A stretch of 64,000 bases of DNA from Sitta carolinensis (lineage: Eukaryota > Chordata > Aves > Passeriformes > Sittidae): positions 2,246,001 to 2,310,000 of the forward strand of contig CM063292.1 of assembly GCA_032173965.1 (NCBI GenBank), given 5' to 3'. Position 1 is the stretch's first letter; each line of letters starts with the position of its first letter. The translations under genes and the position numbers were made by a program. Positions 34,801 through 44,004 of the stretch are shown in pieces. A model generated the notes under the pieces. The model was not told the DNA's origin, made no database searches, and was given only the letters and a program-made list of their open reading frames with translations.

Positions 34801-37800
34801 CAACCTTCTCCCGTCTCTTCTTCTCTCCGTTCCCCTCCATCCCTCTGTCTTGCATGACCTTTTCACGCGCCACTTTGGCCGGCCCCGTTTCTGCCGCCGC
34901 TCCAGAGGGAACACTGGGGAGGAAGAGGAGAAGAGGTGTGTCTGTCCCTGTCCTTCCTGAGCGTGTCCACAGGCTGATGCTCACTTCAGCTCCAGATCCT
35001 GCCCTGGGGAGGGGCGGGGATGTGTTTTGGGGGGCTTTTCAAGGCCTTTTCTCTACGGAGGAGGAGCAGCTGCTGGAGGTTTGAGCAGGAGCATCGCCCT
35101 CCCAGAGGGCCTGAGGGGGTTACATTGGCTCCTCTTTCATGTGGTTTTTAAAAAGGAGCCTGAACGGTTTCAAGCTGTGATATTTTGCCGGGAACATCCC
35201 TCTGGGCAGGTTTTGGACATGAACTGAGTCTCTTTGTGTAGAAAGCATCTCCTGTCCTTCCTGCTTGCTCCTGGCTTCTGCTGCCACTTAAAGGTGCTGG
35301 GGATCCTTTGCCAGCTGGAAAAGCTGGTCCTTTCCCGTTTTTAATGCACTTTTCTGCTGCCATCCCTTAACAAAATTAAACTTGCAAAGGGGTGGGGGCT
35401 GCGTGTCACAATTGGGAGCGTGTCCTTGGGGCCACGAGCTGGCACTGGGGCAGGGGAACCATCACTGCTCTCTTGGACTGTGGGGTCTGGGGGAAAATCC
35501 CTCCAGGTGAGGGCATTAGCAAGAGGATGAGGATTTTTGGAAGCCTGGCAGTGGATTTTCTGCCCTGGCTAAGGGATGGTGTAAATATCACTGCTGGGGT
35601 TTGCTGGGTGGGGTGAAATGATGCTCTGAAGAGGAAAGAGTTGATGGAGAGTTCTCAGCACTTCAGGCAAGGCTTCCCTGGATACCCCAAAACACAACCC
35701 CACAGCCCTGTGCCTGCCCTGTGTGTGAAGATCAAAAGCTTTGAGTGCAGCCACATGTGGGTTTTCTCCCTTCCCAGGCATGTTACTCTCCAGTAATAAG
35801 CCAGAAACATGGCCAAATTCTTTTTTGGGGCACTTTGATAATGTTTTTTCCCCCTTCTTCCTCCCTCCAAAACATAAAAAGGCAGGAAAAAAAAAAAAAA
35901 AAAAAGAGCTACAAACATGCTTCTTCTGTTAATGAGCCAGTGGGGTCTGGGGTGAAGTTTTGCTTCCAGATTTCAAAGTCCCTTAATTCAATTCTTCCCC
36001 TCTCCTTTCAGCCTCTCCATTTGGCTGTGGGTTTTATTTGCTGTCCTAAGCTTTATCTGAGAGAAATTACACCTTCTTTTCTTTAAAAAAAAAGAAAATC
36101 CCCTGAAACATATTGTGTCCACTTCCAGAGCCCTACCAACAGTGAGCTGGTGGCTGGAGGCTCAGCTCAGCAGCTTTGCACGTGGGTTGGGGCGATTTGG
36201 TGGGGTCTGGCTCCCTTTGTGGGGTCAGCCTGGCTGAGCACCCATCCTCTCCCAGTTCCAGCCACACTGGGGCTGAGCCAACCTCACTGAATTTGGGGTG
36301 AGACCCCCTCTATCCCAATTTCCCCGCAGCACAGCCCCCTCCTCCTGCTTGGCATTCTGGCGAGCTACAAGTGTCTGTCCTTCTGGCATTCTCATCTTCC
36401 TCCTCATCCACTTTTCTTCTGCCTATCCCTGTTTTTTCCTTGCTTTTCCTCCTCTTATCCTTGGCTGTAACCTCACCTGGTTCTCGGGAAGGGGCTGGCT
36501 TCCCCGTGGAGCTGTAGATTCCCTGGCATGCGTGCACTGAGCCCCGCTGCCACCACCCCAAGTGACATCCCTGTGGCACAGGCTTTATTCCCGGGGTGGG
36601 CACACTGCCACTGCCTAGAGCTGGTTGCAAACCCCCAGAGCTTCAACCCCCTCCATCCCTTAAGGCCGTGCTGCAGCTGCAGGGAGCCGGAGTGGAGCCG
36701 GGGCAGCCTCAGGGCACCGCTGGGATTTTGGCCCGTGGGGAGGGGTGTGGGAGCTGCCGCCCTGTCGGAGGGGGAGGTATGTTTGGGGAGCACCTTGCTG
36801 GGGAGTCGGGGAGTTGGAGCCTTGCTGCAGGTGAGGGACAGGTGCCTGGTGTCCCCCTGTCACCCTCCCAGGCTGGGGGGCTTCAGCAGAGCCCTGCTGG
36901 GGTGGCCATGCCCTGCTTCCTCCCCATGCCCACGGTGGCACTGAAGCTGAGCTCTGTGCTGGAGGGATCGATGCTATTTTTAGCTCTTAATCAGGGCCTT
37001 TCCAGGCAAAGCCAAGGTTGGATGAGGGTTTTTCCTGGGGGCATCTCTTGCTTTGCTCCAGGGCCAGAGCTCTGCAGGTGGATCCATGCTGTGAGCCCAC
37101 CCAGCACCCAGCTCCACACCCAGGGGCTCTCGGTGCCTTCCTATCCTCCAAGGGGCTCTCGGGGCCTTCCTGTCCTCCAGCAACGTGGCCCAGGGTGGGA
37201 GGAAGCAGGCAGAGGGTCCTGAGGTGACAGTGGTGACAGAGAGGGGCCAGACTGGCTCGTTCCTTACAGGGAGAAGTGGTGCCACATGACGCAGGAGGAG
37301 CGCGACGACAGCCTGCGCTTCAACGAGAACATCACCTTCGGGCAGCTGGGGTGAGCAGGGCAGGGCAGCACCCCCCTGAGGACACCTCCCAGGGGTTCCC
37401 CCGCCAGGGACACCCCTTATGGTGCAGAGCAGCTTTGATGCTTCTCCCTGGGACCTGCTCCTGCCCCTTCTGTTGAAAATCCGAAGGGACTGAGCTCAGC
37501 AGCATCCCAGCACCCGGGACAAGGGGCTGGGGAGAGGGAGGTGGGGGCAAGGAGGGGCAGCCTGGCCCTTCTCTCAGCCAGAACATCTCTGTCCTCCCTC
37601 AGCACCTTCATCCACAACATGCTGGCGTTTGGCCTCAACAAGAAGCTCTGCAGTGACTTCCTGAAGAAGCAGGCGACCATCGGCAACCTGGACGAAGGTA
37701 GGGGAGAGCCCGGGGGCTGTGCAGCCCTTTCTCTGGGATTCTGGAGGGATGGTTCAGCAGCCTCCCTGAGCCCTTTTCTCTCTCCTTCCCAGAGCAATAC

Positions 37801-37842
37801 AAGCTGCTCAGTGACCACATCGAGCAGATGGCCACAGAGTAG
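28495..37842 (+). CDS. KIAA0513: KIAA0513, complete coding region in 12 exons
   Basis: Join of 28495-28823, 30105-30204, 31012-31085, 31197-31267, 31735-31942, 32356-32396, 32854-32935, 33390-33467, 34906-34935, 37270-37350, 37603-37697 and 37793-37842: 1239 bp, 412 residues, no internal stop, every intron GT-AG. I recall the human protein as 411 residues with the same exon logic. The mammalian protein is cytoplasmic, brain-enriched and reported to interact with scaffold and apoptosis-related partners; its molecular activity is unknown, and part of it is assigned to the domain shared with the myotubularin relatives SBF1/SBF2. Residues 1-80 are acidic/Ser-rich and likely disordered ([24 protein letters not shown]); about 90-270 and 285-412 are well-conserved, helical in character ([53 protein letters not shown]). 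No signal peptide or membrane segment. Confidence 0.95.
29036..29552. repeat. foldback (inverted repeat) element, probably within LTR-like DNA
   Basis: Two diverged arms (about 29036-29318 and 29324-29552) face each other around a perfect 11-bp palindrome, AATTTCTCCAA / TTGGAGAAATT, with a 5-base loop. Matching landmarks on the left arm and the reverse complement of the right arm: TTTCAAGCCTG, CTGATGTTTTGG, GGAGGGATTT, TGGTTTGACCA, GTGA(G/T)CTGTGG-like. Adjacent 28930-29035 carries an inverted AATAAA (TTTTTATTAGGG) and CCAAT-type motifs, as in a minus-strand LTR. It lies in the first intron within the coding region of KIAA0513. Confidence 0.65.
30105..30204 (+). CDS. KIAA0513: KIAA0513 coding exon 2
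   Basis: 100 bp, residues ~110-143 ([20 protein letters not shown] then [13 protein letters not shown]). Acceptor tttcag after a long T-rich tract; donor CAG|gtaagg, phase 0. Confidence 0.95.
30590..30915 (-). mobile_element. probable LTR fragment
   Basis: Text of the form GGGATTTATTAAAAGGC, CACTGGGCACACCTGGGCAG, GAACCCAAAATGGGCACAAA resembles LTR sequence dispersed in songbird genomes, with an inverted polyadenylation signal (TTTATT, about 30636). Family recognition is from memory and weak. It lies in the intron before coding exon 3. Confidence 0.4.
31012..31085 (+). CDS. KIAA0513: KIAA0513 coding exon 3
   Basis: 74 bp, residues 144-168 ([20 protein letters not shown], then LVLFE). Donor GA|gtaagt, phase 2. 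Only 111 bp of intron follow. Confidence 0.95.
31197..31267 (+). CDS. KIAA0513: KIAA0513 coding exon 4
   Basis: 71 bp, residues ~168-192 ([24 protein letters not shown]). Acceptor gtgtcag ending 31196; donor ATAG|gtaagg, phase 1. Confidence 0.95.
31735..31942 (+). CDS. KIAA0513: KIAA0513 coding exon 5
   Basis: 208 bp, residues ~192-261 ([20 protein letters not shown], then a Lys-rich helical segment to GPGTKKS). The 3' end was chosen as GA|gtgggt at 31942; using the GT at 31947 instead would put a stop in the next exon. Confidence 0.92.
32356..32396 (+). CDS. KIAA0513: KIAA0513 coding exon 6
   Basis: 41 bp, charged linker [13 protein letters not shown]. The acceptor is gccacag; the donor ACGG|gtgagt is phase 1. 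Sequence is less conserved than its neighbours, matching a variable linker in the family. Confidence 0.9.
32854..32935 (+). CDS. KIAA0513: KIAA0513 coding exon 7
   Basis: 82 bp: [20 protein letters not shown] then HLKQQPI and two bases of Trp. Acceptor gtccccacag; donor TG|gtaaag, phase 2. Confidence 0.94.
33170..33350 (-). mobile_element. CR1 LINE 3' fragment in KIAA0513 intron
   Basis: TGTGGAATCCTGGAGTTTGG, TTGGAAGGGATCTTAAAGC, CCTGAGCAGGGACATCTCCC and CTTGAGCACTTCCAGGGATG in order: CR1 3' end in reverse complement, opposite to the gene. Confidence 0.87.
33390..33467 (+). CDS. KIAA0513: KIAA0513 coding exon 8
   Basis: 78 bp: [20 protein letters not shown] then RSPTT. One of the most conserved exons. 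A CR1 fragment ends about 40 bp upstream of its acceptor. Donor AG|gtagga, phase 2. Confidence 0.95.
34185..34400. promoter_or_regulatory. candidate intronic regulatory element
   Basis: A low-repeat block in the intron before the microexon with TTGATTAAGCCCCAAATTAG, CCCAATTAATCTGATGGC and CTAACAAAGGAGCC (SOX-like AACAAAG). Motif density suggests an enhancer; no direct evidence. Confidence 0.25.
34906..34935 (+). CDS. KIAA0513: KIAA0513 coding exon 9, 30-nt microexon
   Basis: 30 bp, phase 2 on both sides, so it can be included or skipped without changing frame. It adds [10 protein letters not shown] (Arg codon at the junctions), an acidic insert equivalent to the GDAGEEEEKR stretch I recall in human. 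Acceptor cgctccag ending 34905; donor AG|gtgtgt is weak. A ~100-nt pyrimidine-rich tract lies 45-150 bases upstream. Confidence 0.88.
34936..37269 (+). other. KIAA0513: KIAA0513 intron before coding exon 10
   Basis: Longest intron inside the coding region (2.3 kb). A21 run at about 35885-35905, a short A-run at 36085-36095, otherwise single-copy. No further exon needed: the frame joins directly from 34935 to 37270. Confidence 0.8.
37270..37350 (+). CDS. KIAA0513: KIAA0513 coding exon 10
   Basis: 81 bp: [20 protein letters not shown] then ITFGQLG. Acceptor ccttacag; donor GG|gtgagc, phase 2. Confidence 0.95.
37603..37697 (+). CDS. KIAA0513: KIAA0513 coding exon 11
   Basis: 95 bp: [20 protein letters not shown] then [11 protein letters not shown]. 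Acceptor gtcctccctcag; donor AAG|gtaggg, phase 1. Confidence 0.95.
37793..37842 (+). CDS. KIAA0513: KIAA0513 coding exon 12 and stop
   Basis: 50 bp: [16 protein letters not shown] then TAG at 37840-37842. The C-terminal helix is essentially identical to the mammalian one as recalled. Confidence 0.95.
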
Positions 37843-37950
37843 CTGCCCGGAACAGGAACCCGTCTCTGGGGCTACCTGGGACTGAAGCTGGGCTACCTGC
37901 AAACCAAACCACACACACGAGCTGCAATAAAACCTGCATGATTGCCCACC
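37843..37950 (+). terminator. KIAA0513: KIAA0513 proximal polyadenylation signal
   Basis: AATAAA at 37926-37931, only 84 bases after the stop. Usage is uncertain because the mammalian transcript has a long 3' UTR; see the distal candidate at 40043. Confidence 0.6.
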
Positions 37951-38804
37951 AGACTCTTAGAGCTGCCCCAGGGCAGCCTGTAGACATAGGAGCCAAACAG
38001 CCCCTGCCCTCGCCAGCCCCTCCCGCCTCTCTTTTCAGAGGAGACAGTCCCAAAAGTGAATTTTGTTGGTTAAAAAGCAAAGCAAAACACAAGGGGAAAG
38101 CAGGAAGAGCGTGGCCATGCAGCCCCCAGGTGCTGTGTCTGCAGCCCCCTGCCCATGAAACGCTGGTGAGGTCTCTGGTGGTAAATCCAGAGGTCTCCAA
38201 AGCTGCCTTTCCCTGCTGGCATCCCCTGGCTGGGGCTGCTGCAGGGATGCAGGAGGTGATGGCAGGGACCCACAGGAGCTGGGGTCACCACTCAGGTCAC
38301 ATAGGCAGGGTGGGGGCTTGCTGGGGGCAGAGGTGGGGCTGGCAAAATTCCTCCTTGAGAGGAGAAATCCTGCCCTTGGGAACCTTGTGTGGGTTTGGCC
38401 CTCTGGGCAAAGAGGCATCGGTTTGCTCCTTGTTATTAGGCTGGATCAGCAGGAAAAAAGCCATGGCCTGGGGCAGAGGAGGGAGGCAGAGGAGGGAGGC
38501 AAGAGGAGCTCTGCTCAGCTTGGGAGGAGATGACAAAACTCCTCATCCCTCTCCCTGCTGCCCTGTCAGTGTCGGGATGCTGCTGCGTTGTGACATTTCC
38601 CAAAGCCTCCTGGCGCCCTGTGGCAGGAGATTGATTGTCCTCCTTCCCTGGGCTGCTCCTCTCTGCCCTCTCCTTCGCCAGCTCTTCGCTCCAGCTGCTC
38701 ATCCATCAAAGCTGAAACAGCCCTGCCTGAAGGACAGCTCCTGATCTGCTCCGGGGTGGCAGCAGGTCTGGTTTATCCCTTGGACCTTGGCACGGTGTTT
38801 GCAG

Positions 38805-39415
38805 AGAGGCTGGGGACACGGGGACATCCCTGGGGATATGGGGACATCCCTGGGGACACAGAGACATCCCCAGGGATACAGGGACATCCCTGGGGACATG
38901 GGAACATCCCTGGGGACACAGGAACATCCCTGGGGATATGGGGACATCCCCGGGGACACGGGGACATCCATGGGGACATCCCTGGGGACACGGGGACATC
39001 CCTGGAGATATGGGGACATCCCTGGGGACACAGGGATATCCCTAGGGACATGGGGACATCCCTGGGGACATGGGGACATCCCTGGGGACACAGGAACATC
39101 CATGGGGAAACAGGGACATCCCTGGGGACACAAGGACATCCCTGGGGATATGGGGACATCCCCGGAGACACGGGACATCCACGGGGACATCCCTGGGGAC
39201 ACGGGGACATCCCTGGAGATATGGGGACATCCCTGGGGACACAGGGATATCCCTAGGGACATAAGGACATCCCTGGGGACATCCCTGGGGACACGGGGAC
39301 ATCCCTGGGGACACGGGGACATCCCTGGGGACACAGGGATATCCCTAGGGACATAAGGACATCCCTGGGGACATCCCTGGGGACACGGGGACATCCCTGG
39401 GGACAGAGGGACATT
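38805..39415 (+). repeat. minisatellite, ~18-24 bp unit GGGGACATCCCTGGGGACAC
   Basis: About 28 units, alternating GGGGACACG, GGGGATATG and GGGACATA spacers between GGGACATCCCTGG cores. Several blocks of 4-6 units recur together (e.g. 38971-39053 and 39181-39263 are nearly identical), showing higher-order duplication. If the distal poly(A) site is used the array lies inside the KIAA0513 3' UTR. Long open frames on both strands are artefacts. Confidence 0.95.
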
Positions 39416-39935
39416 GCTGCTCTCCTCTGCAAGGAGCAGCCCATAGGAGCAGAAACCCCAGCCCTGCACAGCCAAAGGTCCAACCCCAAACCCATCATCC
39501 TAAAACACAAGCCCAGGTTTCCATCAATCCGTTTTCCCTGTGCTGCCAGCTGTAGCCCATAGGAAATCGCATAAAAGGATATTTTTTTTTTCCACATAAC
39601 TCTTGGCTTCTGCTGTCGTTTCCAAGCATCAAAGTGATGCTTTTACCTAAGCTGGGCTTCCCTTGCTGCTGGGGATGGGATCCATGCTGGGTCTTGGAGG
39701 GAGGAGGAATCCAGCCCCAATTTTTCTTTAGCTATTCCCAAACCTGGGCAGAGTTAGTGGAGAAGGGTTTTTGTTGGGCTGAGGGCTGATGCTGCTGCCT
39801 CATCCCAAGAAACATTTTCCTGCTGGATAAAATGTGCTGGAGCATGAGCAGCTCAACATCCTGGAGCATCCCATCCCCATGGCCTTCCCTGTCTCTGTCT
39901 CCACTCAGGTCTTTCCCAAAACCTCCTTCATTTCT

Positions 39936-39960
39936 TTATTATTATTATTATTATTATTTT
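39936..39960 (+). repeat. (TTA)n microsatellite
   Basis: About eight uninterrupted ATT triplets, followed by an AT-rich 3'-UTR-like stretch. Confidence 0.95.
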
Positions 39961-40042
39961 TTCCAACATGAAGAGAAAAGTTCAGCGCTGAAGTATATAT
40001 ATTATTTGCATGTGTATTTTTCTATAAAAACAATTAAAATCC

Positions 40043-40121
40043 AATAAAAAATAGCCATAAACCCTCCTCGACAGGGACTGTGTGAAGGATGGGGTATGTG
40101 AGAGAGAGAGACTGGAATAAA
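40043..40121 (+). terminator. KIAA0513: candidate distal polyadenylation site of KIAA0513
   Basis: AATAAA at 40043-40048 and again at 40116-40121 within an AU-rich stretch (39936-40060). The first is followed 30-55 bases later by a GT-rich element (ACTGTGTGAAGGATGGGGTA TGTGAG), the arrangement of a functional poly(A) site. It would give a ~2.2 kb 3' UTR. Confidence 0.45.
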
Positions 40122-42100
40122 TTATCTTAAAAATTAATATTTCTTGCTCAATTGTTGTCATGTGTTTTAAGCAGATGGATTTTCTCCACGCTGCCTGTTT
40201 GACCTCAGTGCCTCCACCAGCCTCCCCCTTTTGATAATCTATTTTTTAATAGAGAAAAATTGTTGCACCTTTTACAGAGCTGTTCGTATTTGCCCCGGAG
40301 CCAGAGAGGCACATGAAGGAGATTTCATTTTTATTTTCTTTCCCCTTGTGCTTTCCATCTCTGCCAGTGGCCTCTGAGCTGATGGCAGAGCTGAGATCCT
40401 GCTCTGGCCTCGGGACATTTGATTTCAGCGTATTTAAAAATCAATTACTCGCTATTAGCTTATTAAAAAAAAAAAAAAAAAAAAAAAAAGATGTTCCCTT
40501 AGGTTAACAGGCTGGGAATGTGATATTCCACCCAGGATTCAGAGCTCACATCCCCTGGGGGATGCTCCTTGGCCTGCAGGGTTGGTTTCTCTCTTGGTAG
40601 CCCCATTTCTTTTAGGAAGGAGCTTTTCCTGCTCCTTGTTTTTAATTACCCCTCCCTGCAGGAGGGAAACCCGGCAGCCCCAAAGCTTGGCTCTTTTCCC
40701 TGGTGTTTTCCCAGAGTGTGGACTGCTCAGCTATGGAAAACAAGGAGCCTGGGATCAGTTTTGTTCCCTCCACCTGCTGAATTCCTTATCACCTGGCTGT
40801 GCCTGATTAGTTTGTGTGCAGAAGAAAGGAGGGGTTTGTTCCTGAGGTATTTGCCCAGCTCCGGGTGCCCTTTGCAGTGGGTGCCTCCTGGCATTTCCCT
40901 GTTCCTGCTTTTGCCACCTGGGTGCTTAGAATGGTTTTGGGGAGGCTGCAGGGACAGTTTAGGGAGTGGGAATGAGATCTGGGGCTGCTTAAACCCAGCC
41001 TGGGAGGGAGTGGAATCCTTGACCTGTTACCCTGGAGCTGGGAGATCTCCTGAGCTCTGGGAAGTGCCAAGGCACAGCGTCCCTGTCCTGCTGCTGGGGT
41101 GGTGGCTGTTGAGCCAGTTTAGTCATTACCAGGATAAATGGTGTCACCACACCCCGGAGGGCCATGGGTGCAGCTGAAAGCCGCCTGGGTTTAAATCCCT
41201 GCAGGTGGTTCGGGCCAGGTGCGAGGCGGGAGCTGCAGGAGGAGCCCCTGGAGAAGGTACTGGATGTCCCAGGCACAGCTTGTCCCTGTCCCCCTTCCCT
41301 GCCGGGTGTTCATTACAGCCCGCAGCCGCTTTAGGGAAGCGGATCCAGCTCGGGGTGATTCCACCCACCCCTAAAACCCGGGGTCAGCCCGGCGGCTGCT
41401 CCAGCTCTGCTCCTTCCAGCAGCTCCCAGCCCCTCTCCCTCCCTCGGGAGGGATCAAAGGACGGCTGCTCGCCCGGCTCCGGGGGTTTTATTGCGTCTCT
41501 ATTAAAGCTGTTAAAAATCTTTCCATTGTAGCAGTGTCTGGGAGTGATAAGTATTCATAACAGAGGGGATTCAAGATGGGTTTGGTTGTAAAAACACCTC
41601 TAAGCTGGCTGGATTTATGGCTGTTAAATCATCCCTCCTCTCATCTGTCACAGCCTTTTTCAGATGTTCATCACTGAACAACAGCGAAGTTGGGGCCATA
41701 ATTTGTGCCACAGTGCGTGGAGCAGGAGGAGGGGAGTCCTCTACTCAGTAACTGCCTCAGGATTTATGGACACTTCTCCCAGTCTTTTTTCTTTTTTCTT
41801 TTTTTTTTTTTTTTTTTCTTTTTCTGAGTAGGAGAGGGTTTGCCTCTCTTTCTGCTGTTGCCAGCTTGCTCAGGCAGCTGGAGCCAAGGAAGTCCGGGTG
41901 GATTTAGAGCCCTGCTGGGAGGGTTGGCAGCAGCTTTCAGGGAATTTGGGGCTGGCCAGGATCTGCAATGCGGGGCTCAGGCTCTGCTTTGGGGCTGGAT
42001 CTTCCCACCCTCCCCTGCTTTGGGGGCAAAACCTGGGAAAATCCCACTGGTGCAGGCGGCAAAGGATCCTGCAGGGACTTGGGTTGGAAGGGAACTTAAA
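40122..42100. other. intergenic, with two AT-rich blocks resembling regulatory DNA
   Basis: 40150-40470 (TTGATAATCTATTTTTTAAT, AATCAATTACTCGCTATTAG) and 41480-41780 (GATAAGTATTCATAACAG, GGCTGTTAAATCATCC, GGGGCCATAATTTGTGCC) stand out as low-repeat, homeodomain-motif-rich sequence. A-runs at 40464-40489 and T-runs at 41786-41820. No exon recognised. Confidence 0.35.
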
Positions 42101-42401
42101 GATTTGCTGGCTGGCTGATAGCTGAGTGTAGACTTGGAGAGGGCATCAGGCTCTGTGCAGCTCCAGGATGCAAACCAGGGGCTCCCTGCCTGCTCTGGTA
42201 GCCCGGGGAGATTCTGGAGCTCAGGGATGATGTTTAAAGGGAATTTCTCACTCTCTGCACCCACCTGAAAGCAGAACAGGTGAGGATGGTCTGTCCTCAC
42301 AAGGGACAGGATGAGGAATTGAGATGCTGGAGCTGGGAGGCCAGGCTGGGTTTTCTTGCTCCCTGGGATGATTTTGGGAGCCAACACTGCTCTTCCCACA
42401 G
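42101..42401 (+). repeat. dispersed repeat, copy 1 (CR1-containing composite)
   Basis: Runs from GATTTGCTGGCTGGCTGATA to CACTGCTCTTCCCACAG and pairs with 54839-55169 in the same orientation. The middle (CACCCACCTGAAAGCAG... AGGATGGTCTGTCCTCACAA) resembles sense CR1, but both copies share non-CR1 ends, so the composite itself has been copied. Overall identity is roughly 85% by eye. Confidence 0.75.
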
Positions 42402-42924
42402 AAAAGCTTTAGGATTTCTGCTTTGGAGCTGTGCTGACATGAGAGGCAGGGCTCCCCTCTGGGTTTATTTTAAAATCAGCATTAGACAGAGCCGCTCAGC
42501 TGACGCCTCAGGGAATTTTGTGCTCCACCAGTGCCAGCCCCGGGTCAAACTCCTCTCTGTGATCTGGTGGCACCTCTGGGGAGGGGAGATGAGCAGGACC
42601 TTGCCTGGAATTTCTGTGCCAGCCCTCCCCTGCTCAGCCCAGAGGGGTCAGCCCCTCCCAGGGACAGCCTCGAGCTCTGCTGCCACCAGCCCTGAGCACG
42701 GGCAGCTGTCCCTGCCTGCCACACAGGAGTTCCCTTTGGGTTGGATCTGCTTTTGTTGGATTCCGTGAACGTTTCCAGGAATTGGGTTGTTTTTTTGGTC
42801 TGATACTTGCAATGTTTTTTGTTTTTGTTTTTATCTGTGTGGAAATATTGTGTGGAATCGAAGCTGAGATGAGGAGTCTGCTGCCACAAACAGGAGGGTG
42901 GGAAGGGCATTCCATAATCCCAGG

Positions 42925-43339
42925 AGGACACATTTAGACCCCTGTGGTAGCTAAGAATGCACTAATTACTACCAATACTAATGAATCTACTATTTATTAT
43001 AAGGAATAATCACAGTTTTAGGTTGCAATTGGTGGTTTTACTACTGGATCCTCAAAGATAATATTGTAAATAGAATTTCAGAGAATCCAACAGTAAAACT
43101 GATGATTGTATTCATGGCTAATACCAATACTATAGATGCCAACGCTTCCAGGAGATGATAATAAACACTAATACAACAAACTAATAGTACTAATTAATAA
43201 TAAATATGAATAAAGCTAATAAGCAGCCCCTGTCACTCTGCTGAGAGCACAGAGGGCACAGGATGGGTGACCCTGAGGCCTTGGGCTGCCCTGGGCTGGA
43301 CTGGCACTGTTTGATCCATGACACCCAAGTGTCCCTTCC
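42925..43339 (+). repeat. left arm of the inverted element (415 bp)
   Basis: AT-rich first 270 bp (ACTAATTACTACCAATACTA, AATAATAAATATGAATAAAG) then a GC-richer 145 bp (CAGCCCCTGTCACTCTGCTG to GTGTCCCTTCC). Compared with the right arm it has two extra pieces of 4 and 7 bases (near 43170 and 43245). An AATAAA followed by GC-rich sequence resembles the R region of an LTR. Confidence 0.9.
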
Positions 43340-43424
43340 TGTACAAGCACAGAGCATAAGAATTATAAGAATTAACCCCTGTGTCCCCATTTGACCCCAC
43401 AATCAATTAATGGAGAGACAAATG

Positions 43425-43745
43425 ACCTCAAGTAACCCCCAGAGCAATTAAAAAAGGTTCCAATGACCTCGAGTAACCCCTGTGACCTCAAGTAACCCCG
43501 ATGAGGGCCTCAAGTGACCTCAAATGACCCCAACAAGGGCCTCAAATGACCTCAAGTAACCCTGGATGAATTTTTTAAGTCTTAAATGACCTCAAGTAAC
43601 CCCAATGACCTCAAATGACCCCTGTGACCTCAAGTAACCTCGATCAGCACCTCAAATGACCTGAAATGACCCCTGGATCAATTAAAAAAGACCCCAATGA
43701 CCTCAAGTAACCCCCAAATGACCTCAGCTAACCCCTGTGACCTCA
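43425..43745 (+). repeat. degenerate tandem repeat GACCTCAAGTAACCCC
   Basis: About 15-18 copies of a 16-bp motif with variants (CAAATGACCTCAAGTAACCC, AATGACCTCGAGTAACCCC) inside the inverted element, next to the left arm. Confidence 0.9.
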
Positions 43746-43982
43746 GGAAAATACAACAAAGGGTTCAGTGTGCAAAATCTCATTCCAGTGCTGTTGCTGA
43801 TGGAGGTGTGACAATAATTCTGACATTATTTCACTTTCTGAGCTGCCAGAGGAAAGCCAGGGCCCTCCTCTCTCCAATTTCTGCATCAGCCACAACTGTG
43901 TAGAATTCCAAACCAGTTCTTCCATGATAAAACACATCTTTGGTGTGCTAGGATGCAGCAATATTTTATTATTTAATTTAAT

Positions 43983-44004
43983 GGGGGGGGTGGGGGGGTG
44001 GGGG
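43983..44004 (+). other. potential G-quadruplex run
   Basis: G8-T-G7-T-G6: four G-tracts can be drawn from it easily. It sits in the interior of the inverted element. Confidence 0.75.

Noticed and set aside
38699..39475. 258-codon - frame of Cys-Pro-Gln-Gly repeats resembling a collagen- or silk-like protein
   Set aside because: Coincides exactly with the minisatellite and is open on both strands.
43425..43745. CRISPR-like regular repeat (16-bp motif with variable spacers)
   Set aside because: Vertebrate DNA, spacers are degenerate copies of the motif itself; a decayed tandem repeat.
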